A stretch of DNA of 64,000 nucleotides, taken from assembly GCF_009733845.1 (NCBI RefSeq), contig NZ_WNXZ01000004.1:124001-188000 (forward strand). The letters are read 5' to 3'. The position numbers were made by a program, and so were the translations under genes. This stretch comes from Pseudactinotalea terrae. GTDB taxonomy: Bacteria > Actinomycetota > Actinomycetes > Actinomycetales > Beutenbergiaceae. This document shows positions 1 to 9,246 of the stretch, piece by piece. The notes beneath the pieces were generated by a model, which was given only the letters and a program-made list of their open reading frames with translations, made no database searches and was not told where the DNA came from. Within the stretch, counting starts at the first letter, position 1; every line of letters starts with the position of its first letter.

Positions 1-854
1 CGCTGCTGCGGATCGAGGGACTGCGGATGGAGTTCGACAGCGTCTCGGGGTCGATGTTCAGCCGGGGGCAGAAGAAGAGGATCGTCGCCGTCAACGATGT
101 CAGCCTGCAGATCGCGCCGGGCAGCACGCTTGGCCTCGTGGGCGAGTCGGGCTGCGGCAAGACGACGCTCGGGCGGTGCGTCATGCGCGCCTACCGACCC
201 ACCGCAGGGCAGATCCACTACGACGACGGCGGGCACGCCGTCGATCTCGCCACCCTGAGCAAGAAGGAGCTGCGGCCGTACCGCCGGCTGATCCGGATGG
301 TGTTCCAGGACCCGTACGGCTCGCTCAACCCGCGCATGACGGTGCGCGAGGTGATCGGGGAGCCGCTGCGGGCAGCCGGGCTGGCGCAGGGGTCGGAGCT
401 CGACGACCGGGTCGAGGCGATGCTCGAGCGGGTGGGGCTGCGGCGCGCGATGGGGAGCCGCTACCCGCACGCGTTCTCCGGAGGCGAGCGGCAGCGGATC
501 GGGATCGCCCGCGCGCTGATCACCGACCCGACGCTCGTGGTCGCCGACGAGGCGGTGTCCGCGCTCGACGTGTCCGTGCGCACCCAGATCCTTGAGCTCC
601 TCGCCGAGCTGCAGCAGGAGCTGGGCCTGACCTACCTGTTCATCTCGCACGACCTGTCGGTGGTGGAGCGAGTCTGCGACCGGGTGGCGGTCATGTACTA
701 CGGCAACCTGGTCGAGGAAGGACCGGCGCAGTCGGTGTTCGAGAATCCGCAGCACGGGTACACCCAGGCGCTGCTGTCGGCCGTGCCGATCCCCGACCCG
801 CGCCTGCGGGGCAGCCGCCCCCGGATCGTCTACCGCCCGGAGGAGGCGGCGTAG
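1..854 (+). CDS. Oligopeptide/dipeptide-type ABC transporter ATP-binding protein (OppF/DppF family), 5' end outside window
   Basis: Cytoplasmic ATPase that powers import of peptides or small glycosides with two permeases and a binding protein, presumably encoded to the left. The frame is open to the first base, and the residues before the first in-window ATG ([11 protein letters not shown]) look like a normal OppF N-terminus, so the start lies outside. Visible motifs are Walker [11 protein letters not shown]-loop [11 protein letters not shown], signature [14 protein letters not shown], Walker B LVVADE, D-loop SALD and the switch His in ISHDLSV. The family usually reads DEPVSALD; here it is DEAVSALD. 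The OppF C-terminal extension is present ([16 protein letters not shown]). The carbohydrate hydrolase and oxidoreductase nearby make oligosaccharides as plausible a cargo as peptides. Confidence 0.93.
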   Translation, partial: LLRIEGLRMEFDSVSGSMFSRGQKKRIVAVNDVSLQIAPGSTLGLVGESGCGKTTLGRCVMRAYRPTAGQIHYDDGGHAVDLATLSKKELRPYRRLIRMVFQDPYGSLNPRMTVREVIGEPLRAAGLAQGSELDDRVEAMLERVGLRRAMGSRYPHAFSGGERQRIGIARALITDPTLVVADEAVSALDVSVRTQILELLAELQQELGLTYLFISHDLSVVERVCDRVAVMYYGNLVEEGPAQSVFENPQHGYTQALLSAVPIPDPRLRGSRPRIVYRPEEAA

Positions 855-867
855 GTAGACCTCGCGA

Positions 868-2817
868 TCAGGAGAGTTGGAGCCGGTCGCCCAGGATCTC
901 GTGCACCACCCGCAGGGGAGCGTGGCGAGCGAGACCGACGATCGTGCTCTGCCACTCGCCACGGCCCTGGTCGTAGAGGCGTTCGGTGAGCATCCGCTCG
1001 GGGTCGACGACGTCGTCGGTCACCGTCAGCGTCGCGATCCTGTCGTCGACCACTGCGGCGAGCTTCGCGACGAACGCGGGCACGCCGTCGGCCTCGATGT
1101 GCACGGGGCTGTCGGTACCCAGCCCGGGCAGCAGGGTCGCGAGGTGCGGGTCGTGGAGGGCCACGTCGATCGCTCGGGTGATGTCGAACGCCTGCCCGGC
1201 GGCGAGGGAGTCGTCGAGCCAGAGCAGGTCGCAGAGAAGCTTGAACACGGCGGACCTGTGATCGCGGGCGTCGTTGCCATCCTTGTCGTGGGGTGCGAGC
1301 GCGCCGCGGCCGCGGACGTCGATGGCCAGAACGGCCTCGGTGCCGCCCCGCGCGGCCGGGTGATCGGTGGTCAGGCCGTCGGTGCCGGAGTCCAGCAGGA
1401 GCAGGCGGAGCGGGCGGGGACCCACCGTCGGGGCCGGGTCGGCAGCCAGCAGCACGCCGGCCCCCCAGACGTCGCGCTCGCTGCGCCACATGCCGTGCAG
1501 CGACTCCTGCGGGCGCGGGAGCCAGCGCGCGAACGGCGCGCGTGGCATGGCGCGGTGCGCGCGCACGCGTTCGGTCAGCCAGGCGCGTGCGGCCTCCGGC
1601 GCCGGCCTCGTGAGCGCATCGGCCTCGGCCCGCACGAGGTCGTGCACGAACTGCGACCCCGGCCGGTCGATCGCGACCTGGCCGCTCGGCATCGCCCGCA
1701 TCCGGTCGGCAGGCGCGGGCTCCTCGGTGGGCGCGAGCGCAGGTGCGGGAAGCCCGAACGCCTGGCAGAAGAACGTGGCTGCGTCGTGCGCGAGCGGCGG
1801 TGGGTAGGCGTGCGTCGAGGCTGCGCTGTGCAGCGAGATCGCCTGCTCGGCGTCGAGAACCGCGTAGGCCCTCCGCGCGCGCTCGAACGACTCGAGCGTG
1901 CCCTCCATCGGGAAGAAGTCGAAGTCCACCGCCAGCACCGCGAGCGGCCGCGGGGCGAACGAGACGAGCAGGTCGGCGTGATCCACGCCGTTCGCCGTGC
2001 CGCCGGGCAGGATCTGCTCGGCATCCTGGCTCTGACCGGACCACAGGTACACGCCGCGGCTGGTCACGAACGTGCCGGGCGCGGCTGCCGCGAACCGGTC
2101 CTCCAGCGGCAGCAGCCACGTGGTCAGCGTGCCGCCGCCGCTGTTGCCGGTCACGCCGATGCGATCGGCGTCGACGTCGGGCAGCGTCTGCAGCAGGTCG
2201 ACGGCGCGGCGGGCGTCGTGCACGAACCAGCGCGTGATGCTCTGCCCGAGCAGCCAGGCCGGGATGCCGGCGTAGGTGTGCTCGGCAGTCCCGACCGGGA
2301 CCTGCGGGGTGCCCTCGGCGTCGAGGTAGCCGAGCCGCTCGCCCTGCCCGAACGGGTCGATGGCCAGCACCACCATGCCCGCCTGCGCGAGGCGCGCACA
2401 CACCTGCTGGTAGCCGGGGTTGGCGCGGCCGTCCGGCGTGTGGCCGCACACGAACAGCAGCGCCGGTCGGGGGCCGTCGCCCGAAGTCGGGCGGTACAGC
2501 GTGGCCGTGACCGGCACGCCTGGCAGGGAGTCGAAGACCAGGTTCTCGACGACGCAGCCCAGCATCCGCTGCGGTCCTCGCCAGGTGGTCCGCGGCGGAC
2601 CGTCGGGGCGCTCGGGCAGCCCGCCGATCCCGGCCAGCACAGCCTCGCGCGTGGCCCGTTGGCGCGCCCGGATCGCCTCGGCGTCGTGCGCCTCGTCAAG
2701 CCCGACGGCGGTCTGCGCCAGCACCTGCTCGGTCCGCCGGTTGACGTGCAGCAGCAGATCGAGCGAGACGTCGTGGTGACCGTCGAGATTCCGGTTCCAC
2801 CCCAGCGCCGTCGCCAT
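868..2817 (-). CDS. Large alpha/beta hydrolase (acetylxylan esterase/dienelactone hydrolase-like)
   Basis: Predicted 649-residue serine hydrolase. The central part has alpha/beta-hydrolase landmarks: an oxyanion-side strand PALLFVCGHTPDG, the strand VVLAIDPFGQGERLGY and a nucleophile elbow GNSGGG whose Ser is the likely nucleophile. The region after about residue 400 is unlike simple esterases and may be a second degenerate hydrolase domain. No signal peptide is seen, so it probably acts in the cytoplasm. The start is supported by GGAGGG about 6 bases upstream of the ATG. It converges on the importer ATPase gene with a 13-bp gap and diverges from the Gfo/Idh/MocA gene, suggesting a glycan-catabolic neighbourhood. 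The substrate is not known. Confidence 0.75.
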   Translation of the reverse strand: MATALGWNRNLDGHHDVSLDLLLHVNRRTEQVLAQTAVGLDEAHDAEAIRARQRATREAVLAGIGGLPERPDGPPRTTWRGPQRMLGCVVENLVFDSLPGVPVTATLYRPTSGDGPRPALLFVCGHTPDGRANPGYQQVCARLAQAGMVVLAIDPFGQGERLGYLDAEGTPQVPVGTAEHTYAGIPAWLLGQSITRWFVHDARRAVDLLQTLPDVDADRIGVTGNSGGGTLTTWLLPLEDRFAAAAPGTFVTSRGVYLWSGQSQDAEQILPGGTANGVDHADLLVSFAPRPLAVLAVDFDFFPMEGTLESFERARRAYAVLDAEQAISLHSAASTHAYPPPLAHDAATFFCQAFGLPAPALAPTEEPAPADRMRAMPSGQVAIDRPGSQFVHDLVRAEADALTRPAPEAARAWLTERVRAHRAMPRAPFARWLPRPQESLHGMWRSERDVWGAGVLLAADPAPTVGPRPLRLLLLDSGTDGLTTDHPAARGGTEAVLAIDVRGRGALAPHDKDGNDARDHRSAVFKLLCDLLWLDDSLAAGQAFDITRAIDVALHDPHLATLLPGLGTDSPVHIEADGVPAFVAKLAAVVDDRIATLTVTDDVVDPERMLTERLYDQGRGEWQSTIVGLARHAPLRVVHEILGDRLQLS

Positions 2818-2909
2818 GCTGATCCCTCCGTCGGATGCGTTCGATGGTTAGGCTAGGCGCTTGCATGCGGTTGCTGCAATTGCGGTCCTGACACCTCCGG
2901 AGATTCCCG

Positions 2910-4289
2910 ATGACTGAGACGCCACCCACACCCTCGAGCGACGCCTCTCGTGAGGAGCGACGGCGGTACGCCCTCGTCGGGGTCTCGAACCGCGGCGTGG
3001 CGAGCTTCGCGAAGCCGCTGATCGGATCGGTCGGCGGCGTCGAGAGCGCACACGGCTACGGCGCGAACGCCGACGACCTCTCGGGTGCGGGCGTGCTCGT
3101 GGCGGTGGTCGACGTCGATCGGGTGCGCGCGGAGCGGTTCGTGGCCGAGCACGTGCCGGCGGGCTATCCGCAGGTCCGGGTCTACGAGCCCGAGCGCCTC
3201 GGCGAGATGTTCCGCGAGGCGAGGCCGGACGCCGTCGTGGTCGCCTCGCCCGACCACACGCACGGGCACTACATCCTCGCGGCCCTCGAGGCAGGGATCG
3301 ATGTGATCTCGGAGAAGCCGATGGTGGCGACCGCAGCGGAAGCGGCGCGCGTGGTCGAGGCCGAGCGGGCAAGCGCTGCCACGGTGCACGTGACCCACAA
3401 CTTCCGCTACCCGGCACGGCACCGGCACATCAAGCGGCTGCTGACCGAGGGCGCGATCGGGCGGCCGCTGCACGTGGACCTCTCGTACTACGTGGACACC
3501 CGGCACGGCGCGAGCTACTTCCTGCGATGGAACCGCACGCGCGCGGCCTCGGGTGGGCTCACGATCCACAAGAGCACGCACCACCTCGACCTGATCGCGT
3601 GGTGGCTGGGCGCGGACCCCACGCGCGTCTACGCGGTCGGCGGGCGCGACTACTACGGGCCGGACAGCCCGCACCGCCCTGCCGGTGCGAGCACCGCGGA
3701 CGAGGTGCGCGCGCGCGACCCCTACCACCGGGCGCAGCAGGGCAGCGGGACGTTCCCCGAGCCGACCGGGAAGGCCCGGGTGGGGCTGTTCGACCTGCCG
3801 TACGAGGTGCAGTACCCGGCCTCGCAGGACATGACGCTGTACGACGACGAGATCGACATCGAGGATCACCTCGCCAGCCTGATCTCGTACGCGAACGGCG
3901 CCACGGCCGCGTACTCGGTGCAGTTCTCGGCACCCTGGGAGGGGTACCGGCTCACGATCACCGGTACGCACGGCTCGATCGTGGCGTACGTGGGGCGCAC
4001 CCCCGAGAACGAGCAGCTGCCCGGCTCCGGCGAGATCGTGCTGCGGCGGCTGTTCGAGGAGCCGGAGCCGATCGAGGTGCCCGTGGTGCTCGGCGGTCAC
4101 GAGGGCGCCGACCCGCTGATGCGCCGCGACCTGTTCGTGGGCCCGGACGAGGAGTCGATCGCGCTGGGCTTGATGGCGGATGCCCGCCAGGGTGCGCTCG
4201 CGGTCGCCACAGGTGAGGCGATGTGGCGGTCCGCCCAGGAGGGACGCGCGATCGAGATCAGCGAGCTGCTCAGCTCAGCGTCTCGGTGA
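2910..4289 (+). CDS. Gfo/Idh/MocA family NAD(P)-dependent oxidoreductase
   Basis: 459-residue cytoplasmic dehydrogenase of the sugar or inositol oxidoreductase superfamily. The N-terminal Rossmann domain includes VVVASPDHTHGHYI and the conserved Lys-containing motif ISEKPM. The C-terminal domain carries HVTHNFRYP and an HKSTHHLDLIAWWLG stretch that supplies substrate-binding His residues. The length is somewhat above the typical 350-400 because of an insert around residues 245-300. A GGAG Shine-Dalgarno lies 8 bases before the ATG. The gene diverges from the hydrolase over a 92-bp gap containing TTGCTGCAA-type dyads, and its 3' end overlaps the MFS gene on the other strand by 20 bp. The sugar substrate cannot be told from sequence. 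Confidence 0.9.
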   Translation: MTETPPTPSSDASREERRRYALVGVSNRGVASFAKPLIGSVGGVESAHGYGANADDLSGAGVLVAVVDVDRVRAERFVAEHVPAGYPQVRVYEPERLGEMFREARPDAVVVASPDHTHGHYILAALEAGIDVISEKPMVATAAEAARVVEAERASAATVHVTHNFRYPARHRHIKRLLTEGAIGRPLHVDLSYYVDTRHGASYFLRWNRTRAASGGLTIHKSTHHLDLIAWWLGADPTRVYAVGGRDYYGPDSPHRPAGASTADEVRARDPYHRAQQGSGTFPEPTGKARVGLFDLPYEVQYPASQDMTLYDDEIDIEDHLASLISYANGATAAYSVQFSAPWEGYRLTITGTHGSIVAYVGRTPENEQLPGSGEIVLRRLFEEPEPIEVPVVLGGHEGADPLMRRDLFVGPDEESIALGLMADARQGALAVATGEAMWRSAQEGRAIEISELLSSASR

Positions 4290-5625
4290 GGGCCTGGTTG
4301 CGCAGCTCGGGCAGGAACACGGTAGCGAGCATCGCGATCCCGAACGCCGCCGCGAAGACCCCGAAGGTGAGCGTCGTGCCCCCGGCCGCCAGCAGCGGTG
4401 GCACCAGGAGCGGGGCGATGATCGAGGCGAGCCGGCCGAAGGCCGCGGCGGCACCGGCTCCGCTGCCGCGCATCGACGTCGGGTAGATCTCCGGCGTGAT
4501 CGCGTAGAGCGCGCCCCATGCCCCGAGGTTGAACGCGGACAGCACGATGCCCGCGATGAGGATCGTCGCGATGCTGTTCGCCTGCCCGAAGGCGAACGCC
4601 GCGACGGCGGAGACCGCGAGGAAGGTGATGAGCGTGGGGCGACGACCCCAGCGCTCGATCAGGTAGGCCGCCAGCGCGTAGCCGGGGAGCTGCGCGAGCG
4701 TGATGTAGAGCGTGTACTCGAAGGACTTCACGATCGTGAAGCCGGACTCCACGAGGATCGAGGGGAGCCACAGGAAGGCCCCGTAGTACGCGAAGTTGAT
4801 CCCGAACCAGACGATCCACAGGGCCGCCGTCCGACGGCGCAGGTCCGGTCGCCAGAGCTCTCGCCACCGCGGGGGCGTGGGCTCGGCGGGGATGGGCTCG
4901 GAGGGTACGTGCGGGACGCCCGCGGACACCTCGAACCTGCGGACCGCGGCTTCGGCCTCGTCCACGCGGCCCTTGCGCTCGAGGAACCGCACCGACTCGG
5001 GCAGGCCCCGCCGGACCACGACAGCGAACAGCGCCGGGATCACCCCGATGACGAAGGCCCAGCGCCAGCCGTTCTCGAGCGGCACCACGAGGTAGCCGAT
5101 CGTGGCCGCGGCGATCCAGCCGACCGCCCAGAACGCCTCGAGCAGCACGACCACCCGGCCCCGGATCTTCTTGGGTGCGAACTCGCTGACCAGCGTCGAG
5201 GCGACCGGCAGCTCGGCGCCGAGACCCAGCCCGGTGACGAAGCGCAGCACGAGCAGCGCCCCGACGCTCCCCACCAGCGCGGTCGCACCGGTGGCCAGCC
5301 CGTAGACCAGCAGGGTCAGCGCGAACACCTGCCGGCGCCCGATCCGGTCCGCCAGCAGCCCGCCGACGCTGGCGCCCACCGCCATGCCCGCGAACCCGAT
5401 CGAGACGATCCACGACACCTGGGTGCCGCTCAGCGACCACTCCTGGGCGAGCGAGGCGATGATGAACGAGATGAGCCCGACGTCCATCGCGTCGAGCGCC
5501 CAGCCCGTGCCCGAGCCGCCGAGGAGCTTGCCGTGCTGCCGGCTGAACGGCAGCCGGTCGAGGCGCTCGGTGCGCGTCAGCGACGCCGGCTGGGTAGGCG
5601 TGGGTGCGGCGGACTTGTCTGGCAC
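4270..5625 (-). CDS. MFS transporter (sugar/organic-acid porter type)
   Basis: Inner-membrane secondary transporter of about 451 residues with some 12 hydrophobic segments. The first begins in GWALDAMDVGLISFI, a typical start of proton-symport MFS proteins, and the loop 2-3 motif GGLLADRIGRRQVF is intact. The open frame extends 60 codons further upstream, but a GTG at 5623-5625 has GGGAGG 9 bases in front of it, and the extra codons run through a palindromic repeat, so I place the start at 5625. The 3' end overlaps the convergent oxidoreductase gene by 20 bp. Substrate unknown; a sugar acid or the product of the neighbouring oxidoreductase would fit. Confidence 0.9.
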   Translation of the reverse strand: MPDKSAAPTPTQPASLTRTERLDRLPFSRQHGKLLGGSGTGWALDAMDVGLISFIIASLAQEWSLSGTQVSWIVSIGFAGMAVGASVGGLLADRIGRRQVFALTLLVYGLATGATALVGSVGALLVLRFVTGLGLGAELPVASTLVSEFAPKKIRGRVVVLLEAFWAVGWIAAATIGYLVVPLENGWRWAFVIGVIPALFAVVVRRGLPESVRFLERKGRVDEAEAAVRRFEVSAGVPHVPSEPIPAEPTPPRWRELWRPDLRRRTAALWIVWFGINFAYYGAFLWLPSILVESGFTIVKSFEYTLYITLAQLPGYALAAYLIERWGRRPTLITFLAVSAVAAFAFGQANSIATILIAGIVLSAFNLGAWGALYAITPEIYPTSMRGSGAGAAAAFGRLASIIAPLLVPPLLAAGGTTLTFGVFAAAFGIAMLATVFLPELRNQALTETLS

Positions 5626-5699
5626 GGAGACGAACCTCCCACACCCGGTGCGTGTTGGCGACATCTCCGGCCCTGGTCTCACCGCCGAGGCCATGTCGC

Positions 5700-5770
5700 C
5701 GAGTTCGTGGCGGGTCGTCGAGTTCGCTGGGAGTACCGCACGAACTGGACGATCAGGGACGAACTCGGCG
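5700..5770. repeat. Family-2 intergenic palindrome, copy 1
   Basis: A 71-bp imperfect inverted repeat between the MFS start and the next gene's end. Outer arms CGAGTTCGT/ACGAACTCG match exactly and inner segments TCGTC and AGTTCG also pair. It aligns without gaps to the palindrome at 48759-48829 (my count, 55 of 71 identical), so the two are copies of one element. Confidence 0.7.
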
Positions 5771-5805
5771 GTCCAACACCCGGGTCGCCACGCCCGGCCG
5801 GCCAC

Positions 5806-6828
5806 TCAGGTGAGGGCGGCGGCGATCGTGGGCAGGGCCCGCGGGTCGGTCTGGATGATGAGCGTGGTCACGCAGGTGGCCTCCCACGTGCGCACCTGCG
5901 AGGCGAGGTCCGACGGCGAACCTGCCAGGGCGACGTCGAGCACGAGCTCGGTGGGGACCGCCGCGGCGGCACCCGCCTTGTCGCCGGCCAGGTAGCGCTC
6001 GGTCACCTCGGCGCAGGCGTCGTCGTAGCCGAGGCGCAGGACCGCCTCGCGATGGAAGTTCGTGGCCTCCGAGCCCATGCCGCCCACGTAGAGAGCGATG
6101 TGCGGCTTGAGCAGCGCCGCCGCGCTCTCGACGTCCGCACCCACGGCCACCGGCACGCTGGCGCACACCTCGAACTCCGCAGCCGGGCGGAGGTCACCCG
6201 AGCGGCGCGCGAAGCCCTCCTCGAGGTGTCCCCGGGCTGCGCCGTCGAGCCGGGGGGAGAAGAAGGCGGGGAGCCAGCCGTCGGCGATCTCGGCGGCGAG
6301 CGCCGTGTTCCTGGGACCCTGTGCAGCGAGGTGGATCGGGAGATCGGCGCGCAGCGGGTGCACGGTAGAACGCAGCGCCTTGCCCTCGCGGCCCGGCAGC
6401 GGCAGCGGGTAGGCGGGCCCCGGTGCCGTGACGGGCTCTTCGCGGCGCAGCACGCCCCGGACGATCGCGAGGTACTCGCGGGTGCGGGCGAGCGGCTTGG
6501 CGTAGGACTGCCCGTACCAGCCCTCGACCACCTGCGGGCCGGAGGCGCCGAGCCCCAGCACGAACCGGCCGCCGGAGAGATGGTCGAGCGTCAGCGCCGC
6601 CATCGCGGTGGCGGTCGGGGTGCGGGCGGACATCTGCGCGATGCCGGTGCCGAGCCGCACCCGCGACGTCGCAGCGCCCCACCACGCGAGCGGGGTCAGC
6701 GCGTCAGAGCCGTAGGCCTCGGCGGTCCACACCGAGTCGAGGCTGAGAGCGTCGGCACCGGCGACCGCCTCCGCCGCACCTGGAGGGGGGCCGGAGGACC
6801 AGTAGCCGGTGTGAAACCCGAGCCTCAT
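5806..6828 (-). CDS. Luciferase-like (LLM class) flavin-dependent oxidoreductase
   Basis: 340-residue TIM-barrel oxidoreductase of the bacterial luciferase superfamily, probably using F420 as in many actinobacterial homologues, or FMN. The N-terminus MRLGFHTGYW, the segment SVWTAEAYGSDALTPLAWW and the strand TTSRVRLGTGIAQMSARTP are typical. LDHLSGGRFVLGLGASGPQVVEGWYG is the family core, and IHLAAQGPRNTALAAEIADGWLP is the C-terminal flavin-phosphate region. A second, different member lies 55 bp upstream on the same strand (6884-7804), so the two may be co-transcribed. Electron donor and substrate are not evident. Confidence 0.9.
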   Translation of the reverse strand: MRLGFHTGYWSSGPPPGAAEAVAGADALSLDSVWTAEAYGSDALTPLAWWGAATSRVRLGTGIAQMSARTPTATAMAALTLDHLSGGRFVLGLGASGPQVVEGWYGQSYAKPLARTREYLAIVRGVLRREEPVTAPGPAYPLPLPGREGKALRSTVHPLRADLPIHLAAQGPRNTALAAEIADGWLPAFFSPRLDGAARGHLEEGFARRSGDLRPAAEFEVCASVPVAVGADVESAAALLKPHIALYVGGMGSEATNFHREAVLRLGYDDACAEVTERYLAGDKAGAAAAVPTELVLDVALAGSPSDLASQVRTWEATCVTTLIIQTDPRALPTIAAALT

Positions 6829-6883
6829 CGCTGCGTCACCACCCCGCGACGCTACCCCAGTCCGCCTGCCCGCCCCCTTCTTC

Positions 6884-7804
6884 TCAGAGCTGGGTCACGA
6901 CCTCGCGGGCGATCAGCTCGAGGTGGTCGAGGTCGTCGAGGTCCATGACCTGCAGGTAGAACCGCTCGGCACCGGCCTCGCGGTAGGCGCCCAGCGTGTC
7001 GACGACCTCCGAGACCGTGCCCGCGAAGCCCTGGGTGCGCAGCTCCTCGGGGTCGCGACCGATCGCTTCGGCGCGACGGCGGTACTCGGCCTCGTCCTTG
7101 CCGACCACCGTGGCGTGCGCTATCGAGGTGATGAGCGAGGCGCGGTCGCGCCCGGCCTTCTCGCAGGCTGCGCGCACCCGCTCGAAGTTGTGCGCTGCGT
7201 CCGCGGCGGAACAGAAGTTCGCGTTGTACTCGGCGGCGAAGCGGGCGGCGAGCGCCGGCGTCCGCCTCGCGCCGGAACCGCCGATGATGATCGGGATGTC
7301 GTGTGCCGGCTTGGGCAGCGCGGGGGACTCGGCGAGCTGGTAGTGGTCGCCCTCGAAACTGTAGGTCTCGCCCGTCGGCGTGCCCCATAGGCCGGTGACG
7401 ATCTCGAGCTGCTCGGCGAAGGGACCGAACCGCTTCGCCGGGAACGGCACCCCGTAGGCCGCGTGCTCGGCCGCGAACCAGCCGGTCCCGAGCCCGAGCT
7501 CGACACGCCCGCCCGACATCTGGTCGACCTGCGCCACCTGGATCGCGAGCAGCCCGGGCCAGCGGAACGTCGCCGAGGTGACGAGCGTGCCGAGCCGGAT
7601 GGTGCTGGTCTCGCGCGCCAGCCCGGCGAGCGTCACCCACGAGTCGGTGGGCCCAGGCAGGCCGTCGCCGCCGCCCATCGCCAGGTAGTGGTCCGAGCGG
7701 AAGAACGCGTCGAAGCCGAGGGTCTCGGCGGCCTGGGCCACACGGAGCTGGTCGTCGTAGGTGGCGCCCTGCTGGGGCTCGGTGAAGATGCGGTAGTCAG
7801 TCAC
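6884..7804 (-). CDS. Luciferase-like (LLM class) F420-dependent oxidoreductase
   Basis: 306-residue luciferase-superfamily protein (YRIFTEPQQGATYDDQLRVA, FDAFFRSDHYLAMGGG, IRLGTLVTSATFRWPGLLA, GRVELGLGTGWFAAEHAAYG, IPIIIGGSGARRTPALAARF). These stretches match the actinobacterial F420-type subgroup better than FMN-dependent monooxygenases. The frame is open 26 codons upstream of the chosen GTG, but that stretch crosses the TetR operator and has no family similarity. It is divergent from the TetR gene, with 71 bp between starts holding an operator-like dyad, so it is a likely target of that repressor. Substrate unknown. Confidence 0.87.
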   Translation of the reverse strand: MTDYRIFTEPQQGATYDDQLRVAQAAETLGFDAFFRSDHYLAMGGGDGLPGPTDSWVTLAGLARETSTIRLGTLVTSATFRWPGLLAIQVAQVDQMSGGRVELGLGTGWFAAEHAAYGVPFPAKRFGPFAEQLEIVTGLWGTPTGETYSFEGDHYQLAESPALPKPAHDIPIIIGGSGARRTPALAARFAAEYNANFCSAADAAHNFERVRAACEKAGRDRASLITSIAHATVVGKDEAEYRRRAEAIGRDPEELRTQGFAGTVSEVVDTLGAYREAGAERFYLQVMDLDDLDHLELIAREVVTQL

Positions 7805-7845
7805 GGCACACAGCCTGCCAGGTCTCGCGACCGGTTCTGTTAGAG

Positions 7846-7863
7846 TAAACAAACGTTCATTCA
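7846..7863. promoter_or_regulatory. Candidate TetR operator
   Basis: Quasi-palindrome TAAACAAACGTTCATTCA centred on AACGTT, in the 71-bp gap between the divergent LLM oxidoreductase (start 7804) and TetR gene (start 7876). TetR-family operators are commonly AT-richer dyads of this size placed beside the regulator. Assignment is by position and symmetry only. Confidence 0.5.
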
Positions 7864-7875
7864 ACCGGAGGGCAT

Positions 7876-8469
7876 GTGCCACGTCGACCCGAGCAGCTCG
7901 AGAAGATGCGCGACGTCACGCGCGAGAACATCCAGACCGCGGCCGTCCGGCTCTTCGCCCGCCACGGCTTCGCGGCCACGACGATGCGGCAGATCGCGGC
8001 TGCTGCGCAGATCAGCGCAGGCCTGATCTACCGCCACTACGCCAGCAAGGAGATCCTCTTCGAGGAGCTGCTCTCGCAGGCGGTCACGGGCCTGGGTGCG
8101 ATGGCTGCCACGCTGCGCGAGGCGGATGATCCCGCGCAGACCCTGACCTCGGTCACCCGATCGATCCTCGACGGTCTCCGTGCCGACGACGGCGCAGCTG
8201 AGTTCTTCCTGGTGATGAACCAGGGTTTCGCGACCGACGACCCGCCCGGGACCGCTGCCAGGCTGACCCGCGAGCACACCGAGCTGTGGGACGCCATGAC
8301 CGCGCTGGTCGGCCGCGGGCAGCACACGACCGCCGACGCCGCCGAGCTCACCACGTGCTACTTCGCGACGCTCTCGGGTCTGGTCACCCTCCGCGCAGCC
8401 CTCGGCCCCGCCTTGGCGATGCCCAGCGCCGAGCTGCTGACCCGACCGCTGCTGGGGGACCGAGCATGA
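7876..8469 (+). CDS. TetR/AcrR family transcriptional regulator
   Basis: 197-residue DNA-binding regulator. The N-terminal helix-turn-helix is clear (FAATTMRQIAAAAQISAGLIYRHYASKEILFEELL). The C-terminal ligand/dimer domain is unspecific, as usual. The GTG start has GGAGGG at 7867-7872. The next ATG-containing frame (7874) is out of register. Its stop overlaps the start of the GNAT gene as ATGA, so the two are translationally coupled. The AT-rich dyad just upstream suggests autoregulation and control of the divergent luciferase-like gene. Confidence 0.92.
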   Translation: MPRRPEQLEKMRDVTRENIQTAAVRLFARHGFAATTMRQIAAAAQISAGLIYRHYASKEILFEELLSQAVTGLGAMAATLREADDPAQTLTSVTRSILDGLRADDGAAEFFLVMNQGFATDDPPGTAARLTREHTELWDAMTALVGRGQHTTADAAELTTCYFATLSGLVTLRAALGPALAMPSAELLTRPLLGDRA

Positions 8470-9065
8470 ACCCGGAGATCCACCGAGCCGACACGCTCGG
8501 AGAGCCGCACCGGCGCGGGATCGCCGAGGTGCTGGTGCGCGGCTTCGCCGAGGACTTCGCCTACTTCTCCACCGATCCCGAACGGCTCGCGGACGCCTTC
8601 GAGCACATGATCCTGCTCGAGCGCTTCTACGTCGCGCTCGTCGAGGAACGGCCGGCAGCGATCGCCTCGTTCACCGAGGGGGCGCAGGAGTGCTTCGCGC
8701 CACGCTGCGGGCCGATCCGCCGGCACCTGGGTCCGATCCACGGCACGATCACCTACGCCGTGGTGCGGAGTCAGTTCCTCGGCGCACCGCCCGACGCGCG
8801 GCCCGGTCTGGCCGAGATCGGGTTCGTGACGACCGCGCCCGACCACCAGGGGCGCGGGGTGGCGACCGCCCTGATGCGGCACCTGCTGGCGCTGCCCGGC
8901 TACGACGAGTTCCTGCTGCGGGACATCAAGGACACCAACGCGGCCGCGCTGGCGCTGTACCGCAAGCTCGGCTTCGAGCAGTCCGCGAGCCGGCCGATGC
9001 GGTCGCCGGCGCGCGCCGGGTTCTCCGAGTACGTCTCGATGCGACGCCCCGGCACCCGGGCATGA
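8466..9065 (+). CDS. GNAT family N-acetyltransferase
   Basis: 199-residue acyl-CoA-dependent acetyltransferase. The acetyl-CoA-binding motif is GFVTTAPDHQGRGVATALMRHLL, followed by the second hallmark LRDIKDTNAAALALYRKLGFE. The open frame extends upstream out of register with the TetR gene, but the ATG at 8466 overlapping the TetR stop (ATGA) gives a normal GNAT N-terminus, MNPEIHRADTLGEP. The coupled TetR gene suggests a small resistance or detoxification unit. Acceptor substrate unknown. Confidence 0.9.
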   Translation: MNPEIHRADTLGEPHRRGIAEVLVRGFAEDFAYFSTDPERLADAFEHMILLERFYVALVEERPAAIASFTEGAQECFAPRCGPIRRHLGPIHGTITYAVVRSQFLGAPPDARPGLAEIGFVTTAPDHQGRGVATALMRHLLALPGYDEFLLRDIKDTNAAALALYRKLGFEQSASRPMRSPARAGFSEYVSMRRPGTRA

Positions 9066-9136
9066 CGAAGGCCCGCGTCTCCCGACATGGTGTCGGGGCA
9101 CCGCGCTGGACGAGTGCGCGGCTCCGCGGGCCTTCG
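9066..9136. terminator. Nested hairpin directly after the GNAT stop codon
   Basis: Outer arms CGAAGGCCCGCG (9066-9077) and CGCGGGCCTTCG (9125-9136) are a perfect 12-bp inverted repeat. An inner stem CCCGACA/TGTCGGG lies at 9081-9097 with a TGG loop. The left arm abuts the GNAT stop. No T-tract follows, as is common in actinobacteria. On the minus strand it would form the 3' part of the transcript that starts near 9272. Confidence 0.6.
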
Positions 9137-9207
9137 GGTGACTGCCGTGTACTCCCCAGCGCTCACGCGCATCGGAGGGGCAGACGCCGTCCGTCGGCGG
9201 GAGAGCC

Positions 9208-9246
9208 CTAGAGGGCAGTCACCTCACGAGTCCCAAGAATCTTCAT
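9208..9246 (-). CDS. 12-codon ORF with near-perfect Shine-Dalgarno (possible leader peptide or sRNA ORF)
   Basis: Encodes MKILGTREVTAL and stops. It is preceded by AAAGGAGGTGGTCC, almost fully complementary to the 3' end of 16S rRNA, 11 bases before the ATG. A promoter-like pair lies just upstream. The last codons (GAG GTG ACT GCC) fall in one arm of a perfect 10-bp inverted repeat whose partner is at 9137-9146. Translation could therefore alter RNA folding. There is no same-strand gene downstream before the GNAT gene, which runs the other way, so the product would be a short structured RNA. I do not recognise the peptide. Confidence 0.45.
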   Translation of the reverse strand: MKILGTREVTAL